Notes: generated from the letters alone by a model not told the origin. 64,000 bases of DNA from Dehalococcoidia bacterium (GCA_011170285.1 DUEE01000014.1:1-64000); one strand, 5' to 3'. Shown: positions 8,297-17,708, counted from the stretch's first letter. Program-made: numbers and translations.

Positions 8297-8895
8297 ATGC
8301 GGGAGGATATTCGGCACTCAGGCTTCCCAGCCTGGGGTAGTTCCTTCGGCTCTCCCGGGCTATAACCAGTGAGCACCTCAGACATATCCTTCTCTCTACC
8401 GAATCTAAGCGGCTTACCATTGACCAAATGTCCAGATTGTGTGATATTTCATAGAAGCTCGTTTTGTTATCCCGGTGCACCTCGTATCGCAAAGTCCAGC
8501 GGAATAGATTTTGGCATACCACAAAGCTGGTCGACAAACTGACCTAAACTACGCCGCCTATAGGTAGCGGGGATAACTCCGTAACCCGGCATGCTCCGCC
8601 AATGTGTGACGGAAAAGCTCTTTCCTAACTGTGGTTATTTATACCGCACTTTAGGCACTGCCTCTAATTCCAGTCACCAATCTCTCAACAGTAGGCTTGA
8701 CAGCGAAAACAATCAGGTGGTAATTTGTTACCATAAGCTTTTAACAACTCGCAGAGAAAGTAAACGAAATTAGTGTTACCCACGCAGATGCTGGACACCT
8801 GATTAAGCCTAACGCCTTCACGCATAATATATAAACACTAGATCGAACCGTTGCCTTTGGAACGAGTAGCCCAGGGGATATTAGGAGTAGCTAAA
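8297..8895. other. gene-free gap before iorA
   Basis: About 600 bases without a convincing gene in any frame. It holds a small hairpin CAGGCT-TCCC-AGCCTG (8319-8334) soon after the response regulator and a TTGACA at 8697-8702 with only a poor -10 at 8721. Short frames in it show no family pattern. Confidence 0.4.
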
Positions 8896-10710
8896 GTGGT
8901 AAAACTGCTCTCCGGAAATGAAGCTCTGGCCTTGGGAGCCTACCACGCTGGTGTGGGAGTAGCTACATCTTATCCTGGAACCCCAAGTACCGAGATTCTT
9001 GAATATATGGCTCGCTTTGACGATGTCTATGCCGAATGGTCAACAAACGAGAAGGTCGCTGTGGAGGTAGCGTTAGGTGCAGCTTATGCTGGTACTCGCT
9101 CACTAGCTTCTATGAAGCATGTTGGGCTGAATGTAGCCAGCGATCCATTTATGGCTGCCGCAACCACAGGGGTCAATGCCGGGATGGTTATAATTTCAGC
9201 CGATGACCCGGGAATACACAGTTCTCAGAATGAACAGGATAACCGCCACTACGCCAAACTGGCTAAAGTGCCTATGCTGGAGCCCACCGATAGCCAAGAA
9301 GCCTATGACCTTATGGCATATGCCTTTGACATCAGTGAAAGATTTGATACCCCGGTGCTGGTGCGCACCACTACCCGTATCTCCCATTCAAAGTCAGTAG
9401 TGAAGGTAAATCGGAGCCAGGTTATACCAGCCAAGCAGCGAGGTTTCCAGCATAATGTGGAAAAGTATGTTATGCTGCCGGTTTATGCTCGCCTCAGGCG
9501 TCCATTGATAGAAGAGCGCTTGGTCAAACTAGCCGCTTTCGCCGAAACCTTTCCTTTAAATCAGGTACAGTGGGGAGAGCGATATCTTGGCGTGGTCACC
9601 ACTGGTGTTGCCTACCAATATGCCAGAGAGGTTTTCCCCAAGGCATCCTTTCTCAAACTGAGTATGACCTATCCTCTCCCCCAAAATTTAATCCGCCACT
9701 TCGTGGACCAGGTAGACAGGATAATAGTTATTGAAGAACTTGACCCCTTTCTCCAAGAAAGTATCCAAGCTATGGGGATAAAGGTTACCGGAAAGGAGTT
9801 CATCCCCAGGTTGGGTGAGTTAAATGTAGGTATTATCGGGGAAGCTAGCGGCACTGCCCAGTTATTGACTAAGACCTCACCCCGGCAAAGTTTCGATACA
9901 CTCCAGAAACTACCCCAGCGCCCTCCTCTATTGTGTCCCGGTTGCCCACATACCGGCCTATTCTTTGTCCTTAGTAGCATCGGACAGCGTGCCAAATCAC
10001 CAAAGGCTAAAAACAAAGCGCCAAAGGAGCTAAAGTTAATCATCACCGGGGATATTGGCTGTTACACCCTGGGCGCCTATCACCCGCTCAATGCTATGGA
10101 CACTTGCGCCTGTATGGGTGCCAGCATCGGTCAGGCTCTGGGCATGGTGAAGGCTGGTATCAGCAATAAGGTGGTAGCTGTTATAGGTGATTCTACATTC
10201 TTACATTCGGGCATAACTCCTTTATTGAACGCCGTCTACAACGAAGGACAAATTACGGTAATAATCCTCGATAACCGGACTACTGCCATGACCGGTCACC
10301 AAGACCACCCTGGCACTGGTATTTCGGCGCAGGGGAAAGAAACTAAAGCGGTAGAGTTGGAACACCTGGTTCGGGGTATGGGTATCAGTGATGTTAAGGT
10401 AGTTGATGCCTTTAATATAAAGGGCATCAGGAGTGCGGTAAGGAATTCACTGGATAGTCCTGAGCTTTCCGTTATTATAGTCCGTGGCGACTGTTCAGTA
10501 CATGTGCCCAAGCGCTCAGAGCCCAGAGTCGTTGATACTGAGAAATGCAATGGGTGTGGAATTTGCCTCATGCTTGGCTGCCCAGCCATTCAAAGAGAAA
10601 ATGAGCAGGTCTATATTGATACCGCTCTGTGTGTTGGCAATGCCTGCACTATTTGTCAACAGATCTGTCCCCAGCAGGCGATAGTTCCAGAATCCAAGAC
10701 AAGGCGGTGA
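8896..10710 (+). CDS. iorA: indolepyruvate ferredoxin oxidoreductase, alpha subunit
   Basis: The 604-residue protein begins VKLLSGNEALALGAYHAGV, the usual IorA N-terminus. It has the pyruvate-binding domain (SYPGTPSTEI, EKVAVEVALGAAYAG), the TPP-binding half (LCPGCPHTG, then TGDIGCYTLG, GDSTFLHSG) and a C-terminal ferredoxin domain with two cysteine clusters (CNGCGICLMLGCP and CVGNACTICQQICP). The enzyme oxidatively decarboxylates aryl pyruvates from aromatic amino acids to aryl-acetyl-CoA and reduces ferredoxin. GTG 8896 is chosen because AGGAG is 8 bases upstream and the protein then starts at the conserved point; TTG 8851 would add 15 residues. The beta subunit follows 7 bases downstream. 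Confidence 0.93.
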   Translation: MVKLLSGNEALALGAYHAGVGVATSYPGTPSTEILEYMARFDDVYAEWSTNEKVAVEVALGAAYAGTRSLASMKHVGLNVASDPFMAAATTGVNAGMVIISADDPGIHSSQNEQDNRHYAKLAKVPMLEPTDSQEAYDLMAYAFDISERFDTPVLVRTTTRISHSKSVVKVNRSQVIPAKQRGFQHNVEKYVMLPVYARLRRPLIEERLVKLAAFAETFPLNQVQWGERYLGVVTTGVAYQYAREVFPKASFLKLSMTYPLPQNLIRHFVDQVDRIIVIEELDPFLQESIQAMGIKVTGKEFIPRLGELNVGIIGEASGTAQLLTKTSPRQSFDTLQKLPQRPPLLCPGCPHTGLFFVLSSIGQRAKSPKAKNKAPKELKLIITGDIGCYTLGAYHPLNAMDTCACMGASIGQALGMVKAGISNKVVAVIGDSTFLHSGITPLLNAVYNEGQITVIILDNRTTAMTGHQDHPGTGISAQGKETKAVELEHLVRGMGISDVKVVDAFNIKGIRSAVRNSLDSPELSVIIVRGDCSVHVPKRSEPRVVDTEKCNGCGICLMLGCPAIQRENEQVYIDTALCVGNACTICQQICPQQAIVPESKTRR

Positions 10711-10717
10711 AATCACA

Positions 10718-11314
10718 ATGAGAAAGTTTGACCTACTTATTACTGGTGTAGGAGGTCAGGGGATTATTCTAGCTAGTGACATAATAGCCGAAGCAGCTTT
10801 AGCCGCTGGATACGATGTTAAGAAAACGGACACCCTGGGTATGGCACAGCGAGGGGGCAGTGTGGTAAGTCATGTGCGAATAGGCCCCCGGGTCTGGTCC
10901 CCCTTGATCAAGGAGGGTGAAGTCGACATACTGGTTGCCTTGGAGAAGTTGGAGGCGGCTAGATGGGGTCACTACCTTCGTTACGGAGCCATAGCTATCG
11001 TCAACAACCATACCCTCCCGCCACTGCCGGTCAATTTAGGCAATGAGCGCTACCCCACTGATGAAGAGATAACTAATATCTTAAGGCAGCGGTCAGACCG
11101 CATTTATTTTATCAATGGCACCAACCTGACCAGAAAGTTGGGTAATATCAGAACGCTTAATATGTTTATGTTGGGATGTGCCTCGCTTTTCCTACCCCTC
11201 AAGGTTAATACTTGGAAGGAGATCATCTCTCATCGCCTACCATCCAATAAACGGCAAATCAATATTACTGCATTTGGCCAGGGTAGAAAGGAAATCCGAA
11301 GTGTCTGTATCTAA
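10718..11314 (+). CDS. iorB: indolepyruvate ferredoxin oxidoreductase, beta subunit
   Basis: The 198-residue protein starts FDLLITGVGGQGIILASDII, the gamma-domain signature of 2-oxoacid:ferredoxin oxidoreductases. It continues with KKTDTLGMAQRGGSVVSHVRIG and a DILVALEKLEA strand. It is the small IorB subunit that pairs with the IorA encoded just upstream. The gene overlaps the aminotransferase downstream by 14 bases, which suggests translational coupling. The length matches the family. Confidence 0.92.
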   Translation: MRKFDLLITGVGGQGIILASDIIAEAALAAGYDVKKTDTLGMAQRGGSVVSHVRIGPRVWSPLIKEGEVDILVALEKLEAARWGHYLRYGAIAIVNNHTLPPLPVNLGNERYPTDEEITNILRQRSDRIYFINGTNLTRKLGNIRTLNMFMLGCASLFLPLKVNTWKEIISHRLPSNKRQINITAFGQGRKEIRSVCI

Positions 11315-12488
11315 CAGGATTAAGAGAAGTATGGCGCAGGGGTCATGGGTCAGGAGAATGTTTGAGGAGGCAGCGAGCCTTAAACAGCAGTACGGTGAGG
11401 AGAATGTTTTTGACCTTTCCCTGGGCAACCCGGTGATGGAACCTCCAATGGAGTTCCATCAGGAGCTAAAGAGGCTAGTAGAGAATCCCTTACCGGGAAT
11501 GCATAGGTATATGGAAAACGCTGGTTATGCGGAGACAAGGACGGCGGTAGCGGCACAGCTCTTACTGGAAACAAGCATAAAATTCACTATGAACGATGTT
11601 GTCATGACTTGTGGGGCTGCCGGAGGGTTAAATGTGGTGCTGAAGACAATACTCAATCCGGGGGACGAAGTTATCATATTCGCACCTTACTTCCCAGAGT
11701 ACACCAACTACATTGATAATCATGGCGGGATGGTCAGGATTCTACCCACGGATGAGCAGTTCATACCCAAGCTTGATACTCTCAACGCTGCCATTGGGGC
11801 TAAAACCAAAGCGGTGCTCATAAACTCCCCGAACAATCCCTCAGGCGCTGTCTATGGTGAGGATCTTGTGCATCAGCTTGGGGAGTTAGTCAGCAAAAAG
11901 CAGGCTCAATACGGGACCCAGATTTTTATCATCAGCGACGAAGCTTATCGCAAGATTATCTACGACGGCTTAAAATACCCGTCACCTTTGCTCCATCACC
12001 CCCAAAGTATTATCGTCACTTCTCATTCCAAGGATTTAGCACTGCCTGGTGAACGGATTGGCTACATCGCCGTAAATCCCGCCTGCAGCCAGCGAGAAGA
12101 ATTGGTGGGCGGACTTATCCACTGTAACCGAACGCTGGGATATGTTAATGCCCCGGCTCTGATGCAACACTTAGTGAGCCGTTTGCAGTCAGTGACTGTC
12201 CCCGTAGTTGAGTATCAAAAGAGGAGAGATTTCTTATATAATCAGCTTAATGAGATGGGCTATTCGGTAATGAAGCCACAAGGGGCTTTCTATATATTCC
12301 CCAAATCACCGCTGGAAGATGATGTTGCCTTCGTCAGGAAGCTACAATCGTGGAGAGTGCTGACCGTACCCGGTCGTGGCTTCGGGGCACCAGGCTATTT
12401 TCGGATATCATACTGTGTTGATGATAAGACATTGGAAGGTTCCCTATCTGGTTTTGGTAAGGCTGCCCAGAAATTCAATTTGTGTTAG
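11301..12488 (+). CDS. PLP-dependent class I/II aminotransferase
   Basis: The 395-residue fold-type I aminotransferase shows the substrate/cofactor motifs VFDLSLGNP, TCGAAGGLN, INSPNNPSGAVY, IISDEAYRKI and the PLP lysine in TSHSKDLALPGERIGY. A C-terminal FRISYC arginine would bind the substrate carboxylate. GTG 11301 is chosen: AAAGGA lies 8 bases upstream and the product then starts near the conserved SNRIKRSMAQGSWVRRMFEE. The start at 11178 would run deep inside iorB. Its place after iorAB suggests it makes the 2-oxo acids that the oxidoreductase uses. The exact amino acid cannot be told. Confidence 0.88.
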   Translation: MSVSNRIKRSMAQGSWVRRMFEEAASLKQQYGEENVFDLSLGNPVMEPPMEFHQELKRLVENPLPGMHRYMENAGYAETRTAVAAQLLLETSIKFTMNDVVMTCGAAGGLNVVLKTILNPGDEVIIFAPYFPEYTNYIDNHGGMVRILPTDEQFIPKLDTLNAAIGAKTKAVLINSPNNPSGAVYGEDLVHQLGELVSKKQAQYGTQIFIISDEAYRKIIYDGLKYPSPLLHHPQSIIVTSHSKDLALPGERIGYIAVNPACSQREELVGGLIHCNRTLGYVNAPALMQHLVSRLQSVTVPVVEYQKRRDFLYNQLNEMGYSVMKPQGAFYIFPKSPLEDDVAFVRKLQSWRVLTVPGRGFGAPGYFRISYCVDDKTLEGSLSGFGKAAQKFNLC

Positions 12489-12557
12489 CTGCTATTAAAA
12501 TAGGCGCTTCACCCCCTTTTAACTAGGACTGGATAGAAATTGGGCAATGGAGGAATT

Positions 12558-12986
12558 ATGGATAAAATGTCAAAAGAGGAAGAGAGGTCGTCCAATAGTG
12601 TGGCGGAACTGATAGCCAAAGGGGAAAGAGAGCCTATTGCGTCCTTCCTAAAAATGAGGATGCTGGAGCTTACCCCAGGCTATGCTAAGGTAACGATAAA
12701 GCTAGTCCCCGAATACCAAAACTTTAATGGTCTAATCTTCGGTGGTATTGTTATGGCAGTAGCCGACCAAGCGTTTGCCTATGCTTCTAATTCTCTATCC
12801 CATCCCAGCCTAGCCTCTCAGTTCAACATCCATTTCATTACCGGTGCTGCGGTGAATGACGAACTAACTGCCGAGTGTCGGGTAATAAGGAGCGGACGAC
12901 GGGTTGGTATCTCCGAGATGGTCGTAACCAACCAAGACGGCAAAGTCATCGCCAAAGCCACAGGCACTACTATTCCCGTAAGCTAG
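12558..12986 (+). CDS. PaaI/hotdog-fold thioesterase
   Basis: The 142-residue single hotdog domain shows FNGLIFGGIVMAVADQAFAYA, the PaaI pattern in which a conserved Gly-Gly helix and an Asp contribute to acyl-CoA hydrolysis, followed by a strand with SQFNIHFITGA. It likely hydrolyses aryl- or acyl-CoA formed by the upstream enzymes. The ATG at 12558 follows GGAGG at 12548-12554; the earlier TTG at 12540 lacks a ribosome site. It sits 70 bases after the aminotransferase and is probably in the same transcript. Confidence 0.8.
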   Translation: MDKMSKEEERSSNSVAELIAKGEREPIASFLKMRMLELTPGYAKVTIKLVPEYQNFNGLIFGGIVMAVADQAFAYASNSLSHPSLASQFNIHFITGAAVNDELTAECRVIRSGRRVGISEMVVTNQDGKVIAKATGTTIPVS

Positions 12987-12997
12987 AGTTAGCCATT

Positions 12998-13081
12998 AAG
13001 CACTTCCCTCAGGGGAATGGCAGATATGCCAGAAGGGATGCGCTTGAGTAGAATATGGACTGCCATCCCTGAGAGTGCTTT
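12998..13081. repeat. imperfect inverted repeat after the thioesterase gene
   Basis: The left arm (12998-13022) contains AAGCACTTCCCTCAGGGG and ATGGCA; the right arm (13060-13081) contains CTGCCATCCCTGAGAGTGCT. The arms pair imperfectly around a 37-base loop. It may end the iorAB transcript or be one end of a decayed non-autonomous element. Confidence 0.4.
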
Positions 13082-13111
13082 GAGATTGTTTATTGACCTC
13101 ACCCCCTTTAT

Positions 13112-13139
13112 CCTCCCTCTCCTTAAAAGGAGAGAGGGG
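13112..13139. repeat. CT/AG-rich palindromic element
   Basis: CCCTCTCCTT faces AAGGAGAGAGGG around a two-base centre. This is like the dispersed C-rich hairpins common in intergenic DNA of this group. Nothing coding overlaps it. Confidence 0.4.
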
Positions 13140-13164
13140 AAGAGATTTTGGAGAGGGGCTCCCA

Positions 13165-13256
13165 GGTTGTCTAATAAGTCCAAAAACCACGATTTTTTGA
13201 AACTAAGCATTTTCCCGCTCAAAGCTACAGTAGTAGCTTTTTGGACAACCTGCTCC
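13165..13256. repeat. inverted repeat with internal hairpin (MITE-like relic)
   Basis: CAGGTTGTC at the left end is matched by GACAACCTG at the right end. Inside it is a perfect hairpin AAAGCTAC-AGTA-GTAGCTTT (13221-13240) followed by TTT. The nested inverted repeats resemble a small non-autonomous element or a terminator carried in one. Confidence 0.35.
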
Positions 13257-13409
13257 GCCCCTCTTAAACTCCTCGTATTATAATCGAGAGTAGGAGAGTC
13301 TCCCCATACTCTAGCCCAAAGAAAAGAGAGTCTTCCCACATTATTAATTAATCCAGAACAGGGAGAAGCAAAGAGAGCGAAGCCTCCAAATATTCTTATA
13401 GGGAGTCTT

Positions 13410-13460
13410 AGAGGGCCTTCGTCCCTCTAACATAACCCTTCCCCTCATTAAGGGGAAGGG
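13410..13460. repeat. pair of hairpins
   Basis: AGAGGG...CCCTCT (13410-13428) is followed by a perfect 10-bp stem CCCTTCCCCT (13436-13445) / AGGGGAAGGG (13451-13460). No gene is seen from 13082 to 13725. Confidence 0.4.
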
Positions 13461-13724
13461 GATAGGGTTACCTAATAAAAGCATAGAGGTCAAGGGGATG
13501 GTTGCTAAACAATCTCTTGTCCCAAATATTGACAAGCTGATTTTCATTATGATAGACTATCACGCTGTTAGGATAATAGGCAGAAAGGCAATATTAATGT
13601 CCACCGTCTCTCGTCGATTGGAGAGAACTACCTTCATCTTTACCAGGCGCACCGGGGTGCGCTTGGGAGGTTTTAATGTATATATCTAGCTAAGAGAATA
13701 TATTTCACTTATTTGGTGTTGATG

Positions 13725-13760
13725 TAGAGTACCTCCCGGGCGGATGGTACTCTAATTTTT
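13725..13760 (+). terminator. intrinsic terminator-like hairpin upstream of the acyl-CoA synthetase gene
   Basis: A 9-bp perfect stem TAGAGTACC (13725-13733) / GGTACTCTA (13746-13754) with a 12-base loop is followed by ATTTTTT. It lies 60 bases before the next ATG, so it either stops transcription entering from the hairpin island or attenuates the operon. Confidence 0.55.
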
Positions 13761-13818
13761 TGTTTGATGGCCCTTTCTGAATATATGTCAGGGCAATTTA
13801 AGGAACATACAGGTTAAT

Positions 13819-15744
13819 ATGATGTCGATGGAAGCTGGAAATACAATTCCCCAGATTATCAAGGGTAACTATGAAAAGCGTGGACACAAGACGGCTATGT
13901 GCATGAAAAAATTCGGTATCTGGCAGAGGTATAGCTGGGAGGACTATTATGAAAAGGTAAAATACTTCTCGCTAGGCCTGGTGAGTCTCGGTCTTAAGCC
14001 AGGGGATGTGGTCTGTATTATCGGGGATAACGAACCTGAATGGTTTTGGGGGGAGTTCGCCACTCAAGCCGCCGGAGGTATCGTCACCGGGATCTTCGTT
14101 GACTCTATTCCATCTGAGGTAAAATATGTCGCCGAGCATTCTGAGGTTAAATTTGCCATAGTAAATGATCAAGAGCAGACGGATAAGTTTCTGGAAATCA
14201 AGGGAGAACTACCTTCACTAAAGAAGGTTATCTACTGGGACCCCAAAGGACTGAAGAACTACGATGACCCTATCCTTATCAGCTTCACTGAAGTGATGAA
14301 GCTGGGCAATGAATATGAAGAAACAAACCCTAGTCTCTTTGAGCAAAATGTAGACAAGGGCAAAGGGGATGACACTGCCTTTATTTACTATACATCAGGA
14401 ACCACTGGCTTACCTAAGGGAGCTATACTTACCCACCGAGCCTTGATAAATACGGCTCAAGGTTTCATCAGTCGCTATCCCTTAAGCGAAAAGGATGATT
14501 TAATTTCTAACTTCCCGGCGGCTTGGGTAGGCGATAGTTTTTTTGCTACTATTCCTCATCTACTAACCGGGGCAAGAATTAATTTTCCTGAGGAGCCAGA
14601 AACTATCACCGAGGATACCCGAGAGGTTGGGCCCAACTTCGTGATATATGGTCCCCGGCAATGGGAAGGTCTGGTTAGTGAAATTCAGGTAAAGATGATT
14701 GACGCTAATCCATTAAAGCGTTTTTGCTATAACCTATTCCTACCGGTGGGTCATAAGATTGCCGATGCCAACTTCCAGAATAAAAAACCAAATCTATTTT
14801 GGTGGGCTCTTCACAGGATAGCCTATGTAATTGTATTCAGACCACTTAAGGATAGGCTAGGACTAAGTAAAGTCAGGTTCGCCGTCACCGGAAGCTCGGT
14901 ATTAAGCCTGGATACTTTTCGGTTAATCCATGCTATAGGGATTGAGCTGAGGCAGAACTATGGTAGTACCGAAGCTGGCTTTATCTGTTCACACGGTAAA
15001 GGGGAAATAATGTTTGAAAGCGTGGGGCGACCAGCAGTTAATACTGAGGTCAGAATAACTGATGAAGGAGAACTCCTGGTTAGAAGTGATTGTATGTTTC
15101 ATGGCTACTATAAAGACCCCCAGAAAACTGCGGCTACCTTAATAGATGGCTGGTGCCATACCGGGGACGCCGTCAATATTAAGGATAACGGACACATGAT
15201 ATTTATGGACCGGTTGGATCATATGGGTGAGCTAAGTTCAGGAATCAAATATGCTCCCCAGTATATTGAAGGCAGGCTCAGATTTAGCCCATATATTAAA
15301 GACGCTATGGTCATAGGGGGTAAGAATAGAGATTTCGTCTCAGCCATAATAAACATGGATTTTGTCATGGTAGGTAAGTGGGCAGAGCGTAACCGGTTAC
15401 CCTACACTACTTTTGTTGACCTATCACAAAAAAAAGAGATTGCTGCTTTAGTGCAAAAGGACTTGGTGCGAGTAAACAGCCACTTGCCTGAGCCGTCCAG
15501 AGTGAAGAAATTTGTCCTGATGCACAAAGAGTTTGACCCTGATGAAGCCGAACTTACCAGAACTAGAAAGTTAAGAAGAGAATTTATGGAAGAGCGGTAT
15601 AAAGACTTAATAGAGCGCATTTATAGCGATGGGGAAGAAATAAAAGTCGAGGCTGCAGTAACCTATCGAGATGGCAGAAAGGGAAGGGTGGCTACCAGTA
15701 TTAAGGTAAGAACCGTATCGGAAGGACTCCCAAAGAATGGCTGA
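13819..15744 (+). CDS. AMP-dependent acyl-CoA synthetase (long-chain/FadD15-like)
   Basis: The 641-residue ANL-superfamily enzyme has the P-loop YYTSGTTGLPKGAILTH, the A5 motif NYGSTEAG, and GWCHTGDA with a following FMDRLDHMGELSSGIKYAP. That last segment replaces the usual DRxKE motif of long-chain acyl-CoA synthetases. It activates a carboxylic acid to acyl-AMP and then acyl-CoA. It overlaps livH by 8 bases, so it is transcribed with an ABC importer; the likely substrate is the acid brought in by that importer. The start is uncertain among the closely spaced ATGs at 13819, 13822 and 13828, none with a strong ribosome site. Confidence 0.85.
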   Translation: MMSMEAGNTIPQIIKGNYEKRGHKTAMCMKKFGIWQRYSWEDYYEKVKYFSLGLVSLGLKPGDVVCIIGDNEPEWFWGEFATQAAGGIVTGIFVDSIPSEVKYVAEHSEVKFAIVNDQEQTDKFLEIKGELPSLKKVIYWDPKGLKNYDDPILISFTEVMKLGNEYEETNPSLFEQNVDKGKGDDTAFIYYTSGTTGLPKGAILTHRALINTAQGFISRYPLSEKDDLISNFPAAWVGDSFFATIPHLLTGARINFPEEPETITEDTREVGPNFVIYGPRQWEGLVSEIQVKMIDANPLKRFCYNLFLPVGHKIADANFQNKKPNLFWWALHRIAYVIVFRPLKDRLGLSKVRFAVTGSSVLSLDTFRLIHAIGIELRQNYGSTEAGFICSHGKGEIMFESVGRPAVNTEVRITDEGELLVRSDCMFHGYYKDPQKTAATLIDGWCHTGDAVNIKDNGHMIFMDRLDHMGELSSGIKYAPQYIEGRLRFSPYIKDAMVIGGKNRDFVSAIINMDFVMVGKWAERNRLPYTTFVDLSQKKEIAALVQKDLVRVNSHLPEPSRVKKFVLMHKEFDPDEAELTRTRKLRREFMEERYKDLIERIYSDGEEIKVEAAVTYRDGRKGRVATSIKVRTVSEGLPKNG

Positions 15745-16621
15745 ACTTCTTCAATTTGTGATTACTGGTATAACTGTGGGCATGATTTATGCCCTAATTG
15801 CTTTGAGCTTTGTTTTGGTCTGGAAATCCAGCGGCGTCGCCAACCTGGCATTAGGGCAACTGGTACTAATTTCTTCGTGGTTCACTTATGGGATGCTAGT
15901 TCAGGCGGGTCTTCCCCTCTGGGTTGGCTTTGTCCTGATTATCCTCTTTGCCCTGGCTCTAGGCTGGGTGATTGAGAGATTCATCCTGCGTCCACTTATT
16001 GCTCAGCCTATCTTATCCTTAATCACGGTAACACTGGGGTTAGCTTACTTTATTGAAGGCGCAGTGAGTTTTATCTGGCCAAAAAGCGTGGCTGCCTTAC
16101 CTCGTTTATTCCCTCAAGAGCCTATCCACATCGGCACGGCGGTTGTTTCCCAGGAATACCTGTGGGCAGCAGCTATCTCCGTAGCCTTATTTGGTCTGTT
16201 GTCCCTGTACTTCAAGTATCACAAAATGGGTATTGCTATGAGGGCAACGGCTGATGACCAGATGGCTGTCCAAGCCTGTGGTATTCCCGTAACCAGAATC
16301 TTTTCCAGGTCATGGATGTTGGCCTGTGTACTGGCTGCTGTTGGCGGTGTTCTCATGTCCAGCATTGGCGGCATCACCTTTGGCCTGGTTGAAACCGGGC
16401 TCAAGGCGTTCTCGGTGGTAATATTAGGTGGCCTTAATTCCTTTCTTGGCGCTATCATAGCCGGTCCGATAATCGGGCTGGCGGAGAATCTTGGTGGCGG
16501 CTATCTAACACCGCTAACCTGGCCTGGTGTCAAGGAAGTTATTCCGTTTATTATTATCATAATTGTTATGTTTCTGAAGCCCTATGGCTTATTTGGAGAA
16601 GTCCGTATAGAGAGGATTTAG
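15737..16621 (+). CDS. livH: branched-chain amino acid-type ABC transporter permease, LivH family
   Basis: The 294-residue polytopic membrane protein starts LQFVITGITVGMIYALIALS. It carries the EAA-like loop around RATADDQMAVQACGI and the GGLNSFLGAIIAGPIIGLAEN segment typical of LivH. It is one of the two permeases of a HAAT-family importer. The ATG at 15737 lies inside the end of the acyl-CoA synthetase gene, with GGAAGGA upstream. livM follows after 4 bases. Substrates of HAAT systems also include aromatic acids and amides, so the name does not fix the ligand. Confidence 0.88.
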   Translation: MAELLQFVITGITVGMIYALIALSFVLVWKSSGVANLALGQLVLISSWFTYGMLVQAGLPLWVGFVLIILFALALGWVIERFILRPLIAQPILSLITVTLGLAYFIEGAVSFIWPKSVAALPRLFPQEPIHIGTAVVSQEYLWAAAISVALFGLLSLYFKYHKMGIAMRATADDQMAVQACGIPVTRIFSRSWMLACVLAAVGGVLMSSIGGITFGLVETGLKAFSVVILGGLNSFLGAIIAGPIIGLAENLGGGYLTPLTWPGVKEVIPFIIIIIVMFLKPYGLFGEVRIERI

Positions 16622-16625
16622 TAAA

Positions 16626-17675
16626 TTGGATTTACCAGCTGGTACTCGTAATTATACCTATGCCCAGGATATGGCTATTTTCCGAACCAAAACCCACTGG
16701 GCAATGCTGCTGGCTCTGCTGGTCATCCTGTTTACCGCCCCCCTTTATTGGGGAAACCACTGGTTAAGTGTCGCCAACCTTATCGGCATTACCATTATTG
16801 CTGCTACCGGACTGAATATCTTAACCGGATACTGCGGGCAGCTATCTATCGGTCATGCCGGTTTCATTGCCGTAGGTGCCTATACTTCTGCTGTGCTCAC
16901 CAATCGACTTGAGCTCCCCTTCATAGTAGGGTTATTAGCTGCCGGGATTATCGCTGGGCTCATCGGGCTCATCTTTGGCACCCCCTCGGTGCGCGTCAAG
17001 GGTTTTTACCTGGCAATCAGCACTATTGCTGCCCAGTTTATCCTTATTTGGGTTATCAATCACTGGACCAGCGTAACCGGAGGCTTTAGGGGTATAAGTG
17101 TACCGCCAGCTTCAATCGGCGGTATGATCTTCGTCAGTCAGTCCAGTCAATTCTACCTAATATTGGTAATTACCGTGCTGGTAGTTTTCCTTGCGAAGAA
17201 TCTAGCTAGAACAAGGGTGGGTAGAGCCTTTGTCGCCATCAGGGATAATGACCTAGCTGCCGAAGTGATGGGGATTAACCTCTTCCGCTATAAACTCCTT
17301 GCCTTCTTTATTGGTTGTTTCCTAGCTGGAATCGCCGGTTCACTACTTGCCCACTGGATCGGTTTTTTAAACGCTGAGAATTTTAGCATAATGGACTCAA
17401 TTCTGTATATCGGCATTATAATAATCGGTGGCTTGGGTACTACTACCGGTCCTATTTTCGGTGTCATTTTTATCCGGATGTTGCAACAAGGAATAACATT
17501 CATCGCCCCTGTCCTGGAAAGCACCTTCGCCCTACCCGCCGGATTTACCACTGGCATCGGACCAATGGTATTTGGGCTGGCAATTGTCCTGTTCCTGATA
17601 CTGGAGCCTCGGGGGCTAGCCCACCGATGGCAATTATTTAAAGCTTCCTACCGGCTCTGGCCTTTCTCATATTAG
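16626..17675 (+). CDS. livM: branched-chain amino acid-type ABC transporter permease, LivM family
   Basis: The 349-residue membrane protein has the LivM core ATGLNILTGYCGQLSIGHAG, VKGFYLAISTIAAQFI, the cytoplasmic loop AIRDNDLAAEVMGINL and a GGLGTTTGPIFG segment. It pairs with LivH to form the channel. Translation starts at TTG 16626, with AGAGGA 9 bases upstream, immediately after livH. A later ATG at 16671 would cut the N-terminal extension. Downstream it is separated from livK by 77 bases containing two start-stop codon pairs. Confidence 0.88.
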   Translation: MDLPAGTRNYTYAQDMAIFRTKTHWAMLLALLVILFTAPLYWGNHWLSVANLIGITIIAATGLNILTGYCGQLSIGHAGFIAVGAYTSAVLTNRLELPFIVGLLAAGIIAGLIGLIFGTPSVRVKGFYLAISTIAAQFILIWVINHWTSVTGGFRGISVPPASIGGMIFVSQSSQFYLILVITVLVVFLAKNLARTRVGRAFVAIRDNDLAAEVMGINLFRYKLLAFFIGCFLAGIAGSLLAHWIGFLNAENFSIMDSILYIGIIIIGGLGTTTGPIFGVIFIRMLQQGITFIAPVLESTFALPAGFTTGIGPMVFGLAIVLFLILEPRGLAHRWQLFKASYRLWPFSY

Positions 17676-17684
17676 TTTGATAAA

Positions 17685-17708
17685 GGAGGATAGAACAATG
17701 TAATGTAG
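17685..17708 (+). promoter_or_regulatory. strong ribosome site leading to ATG-TAA and ATG-TAG
   Basis: AAAGGAGG is followed at a normal spacing by ATG at 17698-17700, which is directly followed by TAA. A second ATG (17703-17705) is directly followed by TAG. These minimal start-stop frames sit between livM and livK and may stall ribosomes or be the scar of a lost small gene. Confidence 0.4.

Noticed and set aside
8280-8537. Minus-strand frame of 85 codons after the second response regulator
   Set aside because: No family pattern, no ribosome site, and it runs into the response regulator gene.
12989-13339. Frames of 60-116 codons on both strands in the hairpin island
   Set aside because: They follow the inverted repeats and C-rich runs and show no protein pattern.
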